Of a DNA stretch of 64,000 nt, positions 44,754-53,255 are shown piece by piece. Position 1 is the first letter of the stretch. Each line of letters begins with the position of its first letter. The position numbers were made by a program, and so were the translations under genes. A model generated the notes under the pieces. The model was not told the DNA's origin, did no database searches, and was given only the letters and a program-made list of their open reading frames with translations. The DNA is from Streptantibioticus parmotrematis. GTDB taxonomy: Bacteria; Actinomycetota; Actinomycetes; Streptomycetales; Streptomycetaceae. The stretch spans positions 186,001-250,000 of the forward strand of contig NZ_JAINVZ010000007.1 of the NCBI RefSeq assembly GCF_019890615.1, written 5' to 3'.

Positions 44754-45257
44754 CTACCCCCTGAAGCTGCGCCGCGAACCGTCGTCGTCCAACGCTAGCT
44801 GTGCAGCATCCATGAATGAAGATAGACATGCGCGGATTTCTGTGCGGGCATCGAATACCCATGTCCTAGGAGTTTCAAATTCCGCCTCTGCCCTCTCTCG
44901 CACTGCTATTCGAAAGTCCACGCATGCGCTCATTAGGCGGTCGGCTGGTAATTTCACGGGCAATGGGCCAGCGAAAACCACTTCAGTCCAGGAAGACCTA
45001 ATGTCTATGAGCAGCAAATGCAGTTCGTCGTCCTGACCGGCTTCGTCGTCAAGGTATTCCCAGTCAAGTAGAGCGCCCACAGAAGAGACGTACTTCTTAT
45101 ACTTGGCTTCTCGCGGCTCACGCCGAGACCTTCGATGTTCCGCACGTGCAGCAATTTTGGCACCGGTCCTTTGTGCGCGCCCAGATGCTAATGCAGCACC
45201 AATTGTTCCCAGAGAGCCCGCCAGTGCGCCGCACACGGCTGCTAATCCTGCGTCCAT
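44754..45257 (-). CDS. Hypothetical membrane-anchored protein, possibly truncated
   Basis: A 167-aa protein overlapping the XRE gene by 16 nt. The N-terminus has a short hydrophobic segment (LAAVCGALAGSLGTIGAALA), then a basic stretch (RAEHRRSRREPREAKYKKY) and an acidic soluble part. The 3' end runs into the transposase remnant, so the original C-terminus may have been lost. No family recognised. It is the last gene of the XRE operon. Confidence 0.65.
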   Translation of the reverse strand: MDAGLAAVCGALAGSLGTIGAALASGRAQRTGAKIAARAEHRRSRREPREAKYKKYVSSVGALLDWEYLDDEAGQDDELHLLLIDIRSSWTEVVFAGPLPVKLPADRLMSACVDFRIAVRERAEAEFETPRTWVFDARTEIRACLSSFMDAAQLALDDDGSRRSFRG

Positions 45258-46168
45258 GGTGCGTGATTATACAGCCCCGTACCCGCCACCTTCCCGGTGG
45301 CCGGTGCGGGGCTTTCTGCGTTTGAGCCCACGGCATCAATGGCTGCTGTGATGAGCGAGCGGGCTCCCGCTCCGTAGGCGGCAACTTCCTTCAAGTTCCC
45401 AAACGCCTTGAGGTACAGCGCAACGTCACTGGGCTGAGTTTCCTTAATGGCCGCTGACAGGGTTTCCACGTGGACTCGCTGACGGTCAAAGATGGTGAAT
45501 GTTTCCAGCGGCCACGCGTCCCGGGGTGCCGTGAACGGAATGATGCCCAGCGAGATTGACGGAAGCGCCATGACCGACAGCAGATGACCTAGCTGAGCGG
45601 CCATGACTTCGGCGCTGCCAATCTGGTACCGCAACACCGATTCTTCAACCAGCACCGCGAATCGGTGGTCACCTTCGCGGATGACGTGCGATCGGGCCAT
45701 GCGTGCTGCCACAGCGTCCGACACATCGTCTGGCGTACCGCGAAACTGTGCAATGGAAGTCAGCAATGCGGTTGCATAGCCAGGAGTCTGGAAGAAGCCG
45801 GGCACCACGTTGGAACAGTAGACGTGAAATTGCCGGGTCTGTTCGTAGAGAGGGGCGCCGGATTCCTGTAGCCGCCTCAGCCCTGTCCGCTGTAGCCGCT
45901 TCCACTGGACGTACATGGAATCTGCCTGCCGGTTGGCGGCAATCAAGTCATCAGCTTGTTCCGACGCGCCGCACGCTGTGCACCAAGCCCTTATGTCTGC
46001 GTCGCTCGGTGGAGTTTTGGCGTGCTCAATGCGCGATGACTTGGACTCGCTCCACCCGCACCGGACAGCCAACTCACGCCCCGTGATTCCTGCGTCAAGC
46101 CTCATTTCCCGCAACCGACCGGCTACGGCTTCCCTGGCTTCTTGGGCTTTGGACGAAGGAGATGACAT
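45242..46168 (-). CDS. XRE-family regulator with DUF5753 domain
   Basis: A 308-aa protein. The N-terminal HTH ('AVAGRLREMRLDAGITGREL', 'CGWSESKSSRIEHAKTPPSD') is followed by the DUF5753 effector domain ('EQTRQFHVYCSNVVPGFFQT', 'LVEESVLRYQIG', 'LGIIPFTAPRDAWPL'). This architecture is the multi-copy WhiJ-like class of Streptomyces, usually paired with DUF397 or DUF6879 proteins. It is preceded by the DUF6879 gene (21-nt gap). It probably binds the TTGCAC/GTGCAA sites upstream of the operon. Confidence 0.92.
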   Translation of the reverse strand: MSSPSSKAQEAREAVAGRLREMRLDAGITGRELAVRCGWSESKSSRIEHAKTPPSDADIRAWCTACGASEQADDLIAANRQADSMYVQWKRLQRTGLRRLQESGAPLYEQTRQFHVYCSNVVPGFFQTPGYATALLTSIAQFRGTPDDVSDAVAARMARSHVIREGDHRFAVLVEESVLRYQIGSAEVMAAQLGHLLSVMALPSISLGIIPFTAPRDAWPLETFTIFDRQRVHVETLSAAIKETQPSDVALYLKAFGNLKEVAAYGAGARSLITAAIDAVGSNAESPAPATGKVAGTGLYNHAPWTQD

Positions 46169-46189
46169 AAGTTGGCTGTCCGGTTGCGC

Positions 46190-46705
46190 TCAGATGGTGT
46201 ATTTGCTGTGTGGGGTGGCTCGCTGCCAGATGGTCTCAAATGCCGAAGCGCAGAGTTTTAGCGTCTCGGCATCAGTGTTGAGTTCGTCTATGACATGACT
46301 TCCATCCCCCGCGAAGTGATGCACGCGGAGTAGGTTGCCATCGAAGAGCCAGAAGTCACTTGCGGGCACCAGGAATCCCGTTGCCTGACTCCGTGGAAGC
46401 CATCGGACTTCTTCCCCGGCGGCAACGTTGCCTTGTGTCGCGTCGTACTCCCAGCGGATGTATTCGCTGACAGGCTCCGACACCACACGCGCCCGCCGAA
46501 TGACCACGCCCCGGGCAACAGCGTCCGCAATGGTTTGGTGGAACGGGTGCCACCACGATTCGCGGTCATTCCAGTCAACGCGCTCACCGCGCTGCCATGC
46601 TTCTAGCCGGGGATTGGTGCCGTAGTCATCCCGCATCTCCAAATGAACGGCAGATTCGCGGGTGTTGGCCAGTAGCTCACTGAACGGCGGAACGCTCGAC
46701 TGCAT
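46190..46705 (-). CDS. DUF6879-family protein
   Basis: A 171-aa protein with GTG/ATG start at 46705, overlapping the upstream small gene. It carries the family features 'HLEMRDDYGTNPRLEAWQRG', 'WHPFHQTIADAVARGVVIRR', 'SEYIRWEYDATQGNVAAGEE' and 'FWLFDGNLLRVHHFAGDG'. The family accompanies XRE-DUF5753 regulators and is thought to act in antisigma-like or partner regulation. It is soluble. Confidence 0.88.
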   Translation of the reverse strand: MQSSVPPFSELLANTRESAVHLEMRDDYGTNPRLEAWQRGERVDWNDRESWWHPFHQTIADAVARGVVIRRARVVSEPVSEYIRWEYDATQGNVAAGEEVRWLPRSQATGFLVPASDFWLFDGNLLRVHHFAGDGSHVIDELNTDAETLKLCASAFETIWQRATPHSKYTI

Positions 46706-46931
46706 CGCACGCTTTCCGGATCATCGGCACCATGCGCGCCGGAATCCTGATGACTTCTTCGCTGTCCGGGATCGATCCGTTGGCCGGAGTATTCGCCTCA
46801 CAGGCCGTGCGGAGTTCAGGACTGGCCTTCCAGCCCTGCAATACCAGTTCTCCCACCTCTTCGTCGGCCCAGACGGTGGGGCAGTGGTCGTGATCGGTGT
46901 TCGGGTCAATCCCGACGAACCGTAGCGCCAT
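46677..46931 (-). CDS. Small conserved protein of XRE/DUF6879 operon
   Basis: An 84-aa protein, ATG 46931 (MALRFVGIDPNTDHDHCPTV). It overlaps the DUF6879 start by 29 nt, so translation is coupled. 'VGELVLQGWKASPELRTACE' and 'EEVIRIPARMVPMIRKACD' resemble a family found at the head of such operons. It is the first gene after the divergent promoter. Function unknown. Confidence 0.8.
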   Translation of the reverse strand: MALRFVGIDPNTDHDHCPTVWADEEVGELVLQGWKASPELRTACEANTPANGSIPDSEEVIRIPARMVPMIRKACDAVERSAVQ

Positions 46932-47120
46932 GTCAGCCTCATTCCGTGCGTGGTTTGCCTGAACTTGCACAGCCATCCTCCCGCTACAGCGTGGACAGTC
47001 AAGACCGCCTGCCATGGATCGGCGTGCAAGTTCGTGCAAACCTGTGGAGCGTGGCCCGTTCCCGGTCGTTGACTGCTCATCCGACGACGGATGACAGGGA
47101 AGCGATGTAGGGGGTTGGAC
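46932..47120. promoter_or_regulatory. Divergent promoter with GAACTTGCAC inverted repeat
   Basis: GAACTTGCAC (46961-46970) is repeated inverted and exact as GTGCAAGTTC (47024-47033), and a second GTGCAA begins at 47034. Both operons, XRE (minus) and radical SAM (plus), start from this 189-nt gap. The paired sites suggest autoregulation by the XRE protein and joint control of the two operons. Confidence 0.7.
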
Positions 47121-47321
47121 GTGAGCGGGACGAAGACCTACCCGGGCGATCCGGTTGAACTGCCGTTGCGGCAGGACCAGTTGGAGCCGACGCCCGTTGA
47201 GGGCTGCCTCGGGTGTACGGAACTTGCCAACGTGCGTGACCGTGCCCGCGCTGGTGGTGACATGACCACCGTGACCGACTGCAACGTCTACATGCGGCGG
47301 CACCCGGAAGGCCACCAGTGA
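47121..47321 (+). CDS. Small protein of radical-SAM operon
   Basis: A 66-aa protein with GTG start behind GGGGGTTGG. The sequence 'VSGTKTYPGDPVELPLRQDQ' and 'EGCLGCTELANVRDRARAGG' ends in 'TDCNVYMRRHPEGHQ'. Three Cys and the absence of a membrane segment leave metal binding or a modified peptide as options. It overlaps the next gene by 4 nt (GTGA). Confidence 0.7.
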   Translation: MSGTKTYPGDPVELPLRQDQLEPTPVEGCLGCTELANVRDRARAGGDMTTVTDCNVYMRRHPEGHQ

Positions 47322-47548
47322 GCACGCGCGCTGTCTATCGGTTCGTGAACCACACCATCGGACACGAACCAGCGGGCGGGGTTACCGCTGAGCTGTTCTG
47401 CATGACTGCCGACTGTGGAGCGTCTTCCGGTCTCCAGGGTGAGCCTGTAGCAGCGCAGACGTGGGCGCTGAACCACACCGGCCGGACCGGGCATGACCTC
47501 TTCCGCCGAGAGTTCACCGACCATGCGCGGGTGACCCGGGACGGGTAG
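47318..47548 (+). CDS. DUF7848-like small protein
   Basis: A 76-aa protein with GTG start overlapping the preceding stop. 'YRFVNHTIGHEPAGGVTAEL', 'FCMTADCGASSGLQGEP' and 'WALNHTGRTGHDLFRREFT' give a two-Cys/three-His pattern typical of a small zinc-binding domain. Similar proteins recur next to XRE/DUF6879 operons in Streptomyces. Function unknown. Confidence 0.75.
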   Translation: MSTRAVYRFVNHTIGHEPAGGVTAELFCMTADCGASSGLQGEPVAAQTWALNHTGRTGHDLFRREFTDHARVTRDG

Positions 47549-47580
47549 GCCGTCCCGGAAGCGTCCACCGACTAGTTTTT

Positions 47581-47627
47581 CGTCCCCGGCGGATGAGCTT
47601 GAACCACTGGGATTCCCGCCGGGGACG
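47581..47627 (+). terminator. Hairpin between DUF7848-like gene and radical SAM gene
   Basis: A perfect 12-bp stem CGTCCCCGGCGG (47581) / CCGCCGGGGACG (47616) with a 23-nt loop. It lies 39 nt before the radical SAM GTG, so it may attenuate or terminate the first two genes and reduce expression of the enzyme. Confidence 0.65.
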
Positions 47628-47665
47628 GGAAGGCAAGTAACCACCACAGAGTTGGGAGTCTGAGG

Positions 47666-48574
47666 GTGAATGCTGCCCAAAACGCTTTGAAATTCGCGTG
47701 GTTAGAGGTCACGGGACTGTGTAACGAGTTCTGCGATCACTGCTACGCGGACTCGTCACCGAAGGGAACGCACGGCACCATGACCGTGCAGGACTGGGCG
47801 CGGGTGATCGACCAGCTTTCGGGCATGGGCGCGCTTGATGTCCAGTTCATCGGCGGAGAGCCGACGCTGTACCTGCACCTTCCGGAGCTGATCCGGTACG
47901 CGCACGGTTCCGGGTTGTCCGTAGAGGTCTTCTCGAACATGACCCACATTCGCCCGGAGCTGTGGGAGACGTTCACTGAATGCGGAGTCAAACTCGCCAC
48001 GTCGTACTACTCGGACACGGCCGAGGAACACGACAGCGTGACCAGGCTCCGGGGTTCGCACAAGAAGACTCGGGCGAACGTTGAGAAGGCGCTCAGCCTC
48101 AATATCCCGCTTCGCGGCGGGGTGGTGGCCGTGCAGGAAGGTCAGCGGGTACAAGAGGCTGCACGGGACCTTTCCGCGCTGGGAGTCGGCACCGTTGGCG
48201 GAGACCGGACCCGGGCATTCGGCCGTGCGAGCAAGGGCGCTGCCCCGACCATCGGTGACCTGTGCGGGCACTGCGCACACGAGAAATGCGCCATCGGGCC
48301 GACCGGTGACGTGTGGCCGTGCGTGCTGGGCCGGTTCCTCACCATCGGTAACGTGGTGGACGCGCCCCTTTCCGAAATCTGGGGAGGAGCGGCCATGGCC
48401 GAAGTGCTGGCCGACATCACGGCCGTGCACGGGGAAGGGGCGCAGTCCTGCACGCCCCCGCAATTCCTTCCCATGTGCGGACCGTGCGGGCCCTGCGTCC
48501 CGTCCGTGGGGCACTGCGACCCGAGAGAGGCGGACGCCGGGACGGGTCCGGCTACGATCGGTGCACCCGCTTAA
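47666..48574 (+). CDS. Radical SAM/SPASM-type enzyme
   Basis: A 302-aa protein with GTG start. The SAM-cluster motif is CNEFCDHC (C19, C23, C26) followed by 'VQFIGGEPTLYLHLPELIRY' (the GGEP SAM-contact). The C-terminal third has extra Cys sets ('DLCGHCAHEKCAIGP', VWPC, 'MCGPCGPCVPSVGHC') able to hold auxiliary clusters as in SPASM peptide maturases. Nothing in the window is an obvious RiPP precursor, but two small genes lie directly upstream. The substrate is unknown; it could modify a peptide or protein encoded nearby. Confidence 0.88.
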   Translation: MNAAQNALKFAWLEVTGLCNEFCDHCYADSSPKGTHGTMTVQDWARVIDQLSGMGALDVQFIGGEPTLYLHLPELIRYAHGSGLSVEVFSNMTHIRPELWETFTECGVKLATSYYSDTAEEHDSVTRLRGSHKKTRANVEKALSLNIPLRGGVVAVQEGQRVQEAARDLSALGVGTVGGDRTRAFGRASKGAAPTIGDLCGHCAHEKCAIGPTGDVWPCVLGRFLTIGNVVDAPLSEIWGGAAMAEVLADITAVHGEGAQSCTPPQFLPMCGPCGPCVPSVGHCDPREADAGTGPATIGAPA

Positions 48575-48600
48575 CCGCTGAGATCACCAGGAGTTCACCA

Positions 48601-48948
48601 ATGGAAGATCACGGGGACGACTTCGGCCGGTGGGACGCAGACGGGAACGCCAACGCCATACAGCGGACCGAAGAGGACTGGGCCAGGACCGCGGGCTATA
48701 TCCGGCACGCCGCGAACAAGGTCGGGCCGACGCTGCCCCTGTGCCTTCCTGGTGAACCTGACGAGTGCGGCCGGAGTGCGCAACAGCACGTCTTGGCGTG
48801 GTCGGCTCACCTCAAGGCCGTGGCCCATCACCTGATCGAACAGTCAGCGCCCAGTGAGGCACGGGCGGCACACGTGGCCGGACCGCTCTACCAGCGCCGC
48901 CTAACTGAGCTTCGGTCCCAAAGCGCTCCCGTGCACGCTCAGCGCTGA
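48601..48948 (+). CDS. Hypothetical protein of radical-SAM operon
   Basis: A 115-aa acidic soluble protein, ATG 48601 with AGGAG. It contains 'DADGNANAIQRTEEDWARTA' and 'HVLAWSAHLKAVAHHLIEQS'. It lies 26 nt past the radical SAM gene, so co-transcription is likely. No family recognised. It precedes the island's right boundary. Confidence 0.7.
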   Translation: MEDHGDDFGRWDADGNANAIQRTEEDWARTAGYIRHAANKVGPTLPLCLPGEPDECGRSAQQHVLAWSAHLKAVAHHLIEQSAPSEARAAHVAGPLYQRRLTELRSQSAPVHAQR

Positions 48949-49094
48949 CCAGCACACCACCAGCGGCCCCGTCCGTGCGTCGTACCCCCGTGGCGCATGG
49001 GCGGGGCCTCTCGCTGCCTGACCAGGGGTTTCCTCAGGGGTCAGACGGAACCGGTGGCGGTCAGCTAGTCTGTGGACCCTTAAGCCGCACACTC

Positions 49095-49122
49095 GCCCGC
49101 GGCCGACGAGACCACCGACGAA
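49095..49122 (+). repeat. 28-bp direct repeat, right copy
   Basis: Identical to 43716-43743; it lacks the rest of the palindromic repeat present there. It forms the right edge of the low-GC island, 16 nt before the P450 stop. Confidence 0.85.
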
Positions 49123-49138
49123 GCGGCGAAGCCCGCCC

Positions 49139-52100
49139 TCAGCCCGCCGCGTACACGTCCTCGACGTAACGGCCTTGCGCGACAAGGGAGTCGAGCCACG
49201 CGGCGGGGTCCCCGCCGTCCGTCGCGCACTCCGCGTGCACCTGGGTGAACGCCTTCCGCACGCCGGGCGCCAGCCGGGTCGCGTCGCCGCAGACGTAGAC
49301 CACCGCGCCCGCCTCCAGCAACTCCCACACCTCGCGCGCCTCCGCGGCGACGCGGTGCTGGACGTAGCGCCGCCCGTCGCGCGGCGCGTGCGAGAACGCC
49401 GGGCGCAGGCCGACCGCGCCGGTCTCCTCGGCCGCCCGCAGCTCGTCGCCGTGCAGCAGGTCGACGTCCGGGTGGTCGCAGCCGAAGTACAGCAGCGCGG
49501 GCGGCAGTTGGCTTCCGGCGGCGCGCAGCGCGACCCGGTCGGCGACGGCACCGCGGAACGGCGCGAGACCGGTCCCCGCCGCCACCATGATCGCCGGGAC
49601 GTCGGTCCTGACGCGGAACGCCTCGCGGCACGGCGCCACCCTCGCGAACACCGTGTCGCCCGCGCGCACCCGGTTCAGCCACGCGGACCCGGCGCCCTCG
49701 TACGTCCCTTCGCCCGACCGGTGCGGTGCCCGCAGCAGCGACACCATGAGGTCGACGTGGCGGGGCGAGCCGGCGGGGGAGGAGGAGACCGAGTAGTGAC
49801 GCGGCCGCAGCGCGGGCAGCAGTTCCAGCACCGTCGGCCAGTCCAGGGCGCCGACGAGCGCCGGGTGCCGCTCGATCAGGTCCAGCACGCTGTCCGGCCC
49901 CGGCTGACGCTCCTTCAGGGCGAGCCGCTCCGGCGGGCACGGGTTGTGGTCGGCCAGTACGGCGATCTGCTCGGCGGTCGCCGGTGCCGTCAACTCCAGG
50001 TGATGCGTGAGGAGTTCGCGTACCGACAGCGGACGGTCCACCGGCAGCGCGCCGCGTGACGGGCGGTGCGCGTGGACGGAGAGCACCGCGTCCGGGTCGG
50101 CGCCGAGCAGGCGCGCGGCCCGCTCCACGCCGTCCGGGTCGTTGACCGGCAGGACGGCCAGGTGGTCGCCGGTGCGATACGTGACACCCTCGGGCAGCGC
50201 GAGCCGGACGAACCGCTTCGAGCGGCCCAACGGGTGTGCCATGTCGACCAGTTCACGACTCTCGACGACCGTCATCGGAACGACCTCGTGCCGTCGCGCC
50301 AGCGCGTCGAGCGGTCCGCCGGACAGGACGGCGACCGTGTGCGGGGGACCGGAGACCGACTCGCCCGTGGTCCCCGCGTTGTCGCGGTCCCCGTACCGGG
50401 CCAGCAGCGCGTGCCGCAGGGCCGTGGCGAACCGCCGCACCCCGCCCGCCAGGTCGCCGCCCGCGTCCGCCTCGCCCCTGGGCAGTAGCCGTTCGCCGCC
50501 GAGGGCCGCCAGGCGGTCGTCGACGAGCGTGGGCACGCGCTGGTAGGTGGCGGCCCAGTTGCGGTCGCCGACGCCCAGCACCGCGTACCGCACGCCGTCC
50601 GCCGCTGCGTGCTCGCCCTCCAGCCAGGAGACGAACGCTGCCGCGTCGTCCGTGGGCCGCCCGTTGTAGGAGGCGGCGACGATGACGACGGGGGAGGTGC
50701 GCGGCAGCGTGCCGTCCGCGTACGCGTCGAGCGGTGCCACGCTCACCTCGCACCCCAACTCCGTTCCCAGGTCGGCGAGTTGTCCGGCGAGCTCCCGGCA
50801 GGAGCCGAGGTTGGAGCCGTGCAGGACGGTCAGCTCGGTCCCCGGCACGACGCGCGTCGCCAGGGCTGTGGCCTCGTCGGGCACGGATACGGAATCAGCA
50901 GGCCCCGAAGCGGTCGCGCGCTCGGTGCGGCGGGCGAGCTCCAGGGTGAAGCCCTCCGGCTTGAAGGTGAGCGTCTCGCGGATGAGCAGCTGGTAGCCGG
51001 TGTGGTCGAGGAAGCGGTAGCGGTGGATCAGCAGCCCCAGCAGCATCACCGCCTCGTGCAGCGCGAACTGCCGCCCGATGCAGGCCCGTTCACCCGTGCC
51101 GAACGGCTTGAAGGCGTGCGGGGGCAGCGCCGCCTCCCGCTCCGGCGCGAAGCGGTCCGGGTCGAACAGCTCGACGTTGTCGCCCCACACCGGGTCGCGG
51201 TGCAGCATCGGCGTCAGCACGAACGCGGTGTCCCCGGCGCGCATCGTCAGCCTGCCGCCGCCCAGTTCGGTGTCCGCCCTGGCCGTGCGCCCGAAGACGG
51301 CCGCCGTCGGCCACAGCCGCAGCGCCTCGCACAGCACCTGCCGTACGTACGTCAGCCGCCCCACGTCCTCGAACGCGGGCTCCGGGTCGGCCGCGTCGCC
51401 CCACAGCGCGTCCACCTCGTCCCGTGCCCGGCGCAGCACCGCCGGGTTCTTCAGCAGGTGGTACAGCGCGAAGGACAGCGCGCCCGACGTCGTCTCGTGG
51501 CCCGCGATGAGGAAGGTGATGACCTGGTTGCGGATGTTGGCCGGATCCAGCGTCTCGCCGGAGACCCGGTGCGGTGCCTGGAGCATCAGCCCCAGCAGGT
51601 CGTCGGTGCCCGTCTCGCCGCTCGCCCGCCGGGCGTCGATCACCTCGTCCACCACCCCGGCCAGGTAGTCGGCGTCCGCGCGGAACGCCGCGTCCTGCGC
51701 CGGGTGGTCCAGTCCGTCGTCCGGGCGGCGGGCCAGCAGACCCTGGGTGTGCGCGAGGCAGCGCACCATCGCCGCGACGAACGGGTGCTCCTCGTCGCGC
51801 CCGAACGAGCCGAAGTCGTAGCCGAATCCGGCCAGCCCGATGGTGTCCAGCGTCATCCGCGTCATGTCCTCGGCCACCTCGACCGGGCGGCCGTCCGCCA
51901 GTGCCGCGTCCCACGAGGCGATCAGGCGCCGGGCGACCCGTAGCATCGTCGGGTGGTAGGTGCGCAGGGAACCCATCGCGAAGGCGGGCAGCAGGATGTC
52001 GTGCGCCTTCGCCCAGTTCGGTTCGTCGTTGTACGCGGTGAACAGCCCGTCCCCGGCGAACTCCCTGACGTGTTCGAGCGCCGGGCCGACCGCCTTGGCG

Positions 52101-52297
52101 AACCGCTCCTCGTCGGCGAGTTCGGTCACCAGGTCCAGCGAGCAGGCGAAGAGCGCGTCGCGTTCGCCGTACCGCCGCACGAACAGCGGCCCGTGCTCCC
52201 TGGCCAGGTCCATCGTGCGCTGGAGCGGACGTGTCCCCAGGCCGTCACGGGTCATGTCGGCCACCGGGATCGCGGTCCGGTCGGCACTGCGCGTCAT
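49139..52297 (-). CDS. Self-sufficient P450/NADPH-reductase fusion (CYP102 type)
   Basis: A 1052-aa protein. ATG 52297 has GGAGGGAG upstream. The P450 part has the I-helix AGHETTS (265-271), ExxR EALR (324-327) and haem Cys406 in 'FKPFGTGERACIGRQF'. A linker leads to a flavodoxin-like FMN domain (TVLHGSNLGSC at 490-500), then the FAD motif RHYSVSSS (833-840) and NADPH-binding GTGLAPFRG (908-916). It should hydroxylate fatty acids or similar substrates without separate redox partners, as P450 BM3 does. It is divergent from a PAS-LuxR gene only 29 nt away. Confidence 0.95.
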   Translation of the reverse strand: MTRSADRTAIPVADMTRDGLGTRPLQRTMDLAREHGPLFVRRYGERDALFACSLDLVTELADEERFAKAVGPALEHVREFAGDGLFTAYNDEPNWAKAHDILLPAFAMGSLRTYHPTMLRVARRLIASWDAALADGRPVEVAEDMTRMTLDTIGLAGFGYDFGSFGRDEEHPFVAAMVRCLAHTQGLLARRPDDGLDHPAQDAAFRADADYLAGVVDEVIDARRASGETGTDDLLGLMLQAPHRVSGETLDPANIRNQVITFLIAGHETTSGALSFALYHLLKNPAVLRRARDEVDALWGDAADPEPAFEDVGRLTYVRQVLCEALRLWPTAAVFGRTARADTELGGGRLTMRAGDTAFVLTPMLHRDPVWGDNVELFDPDRFAPEREAALPPHAFKPFGTGERACIGRQFALHEAVMLLGLLIHRYRFLDHTGYQLLIRETLTFKPEGFTLELARRTERATASGPADSVSVPDEATALATRVVPGTELTVLHGSNLGSCRELAGQLADLGTELGCEVSVAPLDAYADGTLPRTSPVVIVAASYNGRPTDDAAAFVSWLEGEHAAADGVRYAVLGVGDRNWAATYQRVPTLVDDRLAALGGERLLPRGEADAGGDLAGGVRRFATALRHALLARYGDRDNAGTTGESVSGPPHTVAVLSGGPLDALARRHEVVPMTVVESRELVDMAHPLGRSKRFVRLALPEGVTYRTGDHLAVLPVNDPDGVERAARLLGADPDAVLSVHAHRPSRGALPVDRPLSVRELLTHHLELTAPATAEQIAVLADHNPCPPERLALKERQPGPDSVLDLIERHPALVGALDWPTVLELLPALRPRHYSVSSSPAGSPRHVDLMVSLLRAPHRSGEGTYEGAGSAWLNRVRAGDTVFARVAPCREAFRVRTDVPAIMVAAGTGLAPFRGAVADRVALRAAGSQLPPALLYFGCDHPDVDLLHGDELRAAEETGAVGLRPAFSHAPRDGRRYVQHRVAAEAREVWELLEAGAVVYVCGDATRLAPGVRKAFTQVHAECATDGGDPAAWLDSLVAQGRYVEDVYAAG

Positions 52298-52326
52298 GGG
52301 GGCTCCCTCCCTGGGACGGCGTGCTG

Positions 52327-53163
52327 ATGGGTGACCAGCGATCCGCCGTCCCTTCCACGATGGCGAACACCGGAAGCGGCCAGGACCCGGCGACTGCACG
52401 TTCGTGTAGTGGGCGGACGCCGCCGGGGGCTGGACAGGACCCGTGCGATGTGGCGGGCGGGCCGGTGACCGGGGCGGCGGGCCCGACGGGGGACGACGCG
52501 GGCGGGTCGGCGGCGCACTGGCGGCGGGAGGCGGCCGCCTGGCACAACCGCTTCATCATGCTGCTCGACCGCTCGCCGGTGCCGATCGCGATCGCCGACA
52601 CCGAGGGCGTGATCTCGGGCGTCAATCCGCCGTTCGCCGCCTTGTGGGGACTGCGGCCGGGGCAGTTGCGCGAGCGCAGGCTGCTGGACCTGTTCGACCC
52701 GCAGGACCACGACCGGCTGCGACGGCTGGCCGAGGCGCTGCGCACCGGCCGCCGTTCCCGCTACCACCTGCCGGTGCGCTGGCAGGGCACCGGCGGCACG
52801 CCCGGCACCGGTCAGCTCACCGTCGAGCCGGTCGGCGGTGACACGCAGAACGCCCCGGCGCTGCTGGTGACGCTGCGCGAGGAGGAGCCGCCCCGCGCGT
52901 TACCCGGTCCGCCGCCCGGCATGGACCTGGGTGAACGGGAGGCGGAGGTGGTGGCGCTGGTGGCCTCCGGTGCCACGACGGCCGCGATCGCCCGCGAACT
53001 GGACCTCACCGTGGACGGCGTCAACTACCACCTGGGCAGGCTCTCGCGCAGACTCCAGGCGCCCAACCGGGCCGCCCTGGTCGCCCGCGCCTACGTCCTC
53101 GGCCTGCTGGACCCGGCCAGCTGGCCACCCCGCGCGCGGGCGCACGAGCCGGAACGGGACTGA
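52327..53163 (+). CDS. PAS-LuxR transcriptional regulator
   Basis: A protein of up to 278 aa. A PAS domain lies at about 70-180 (RFIMLLDRSPVPIAIADTEG, 'NPPFAALWGLRPGQLRERRL'). A C-terminal LuxR HTH follows ('LGEREAEVVALVASGATTAA', 'ELDLTVDGVNYHLGRLSRRL'). The start is uncertain: ATG 52327, ATG 52360 and GTG codons near 52450 are in frame; a start at 52327 leaves only 29 nt to the P450 start, so a later start is plausible. It probably controls the divergent P450 gene, perhaps sensing its substrate through PAS. Confidence 0.85.
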   Translation: MGDQRSAVPSTMANTGSGQDPATARSCSGRTPPGAGQDPCDVAGGPVTGAAGPTGDDAGGSAAHWRREAAAWHNRFIMLLDRSPVPIAIADTEGVISGVNPPFAALWGLRPGQLRERRLLDLFDPQDHDRLRRLAEALRTGRRSRYHLPVRWQGTGGTPGTGQLTVEPVGGDTQNAPALLVTLREEEPPRALPGPPPGMDLGEREAEVVALVASGATTAAIARELDLTVDGVNYHLGRLSRRLQAPNRAALVARAYVLGLLDPASWPPRARAHEPERD

Positions 53164-53255
53164 GGGGGCGCGGGGGGAAGGGGGCGGCCCCCCGAAAGAC
53201 GGCGGACGCGTTCCCCACGCGCCCGCCGCCTCCGACACGCGGTCGGCCCGTCCGC

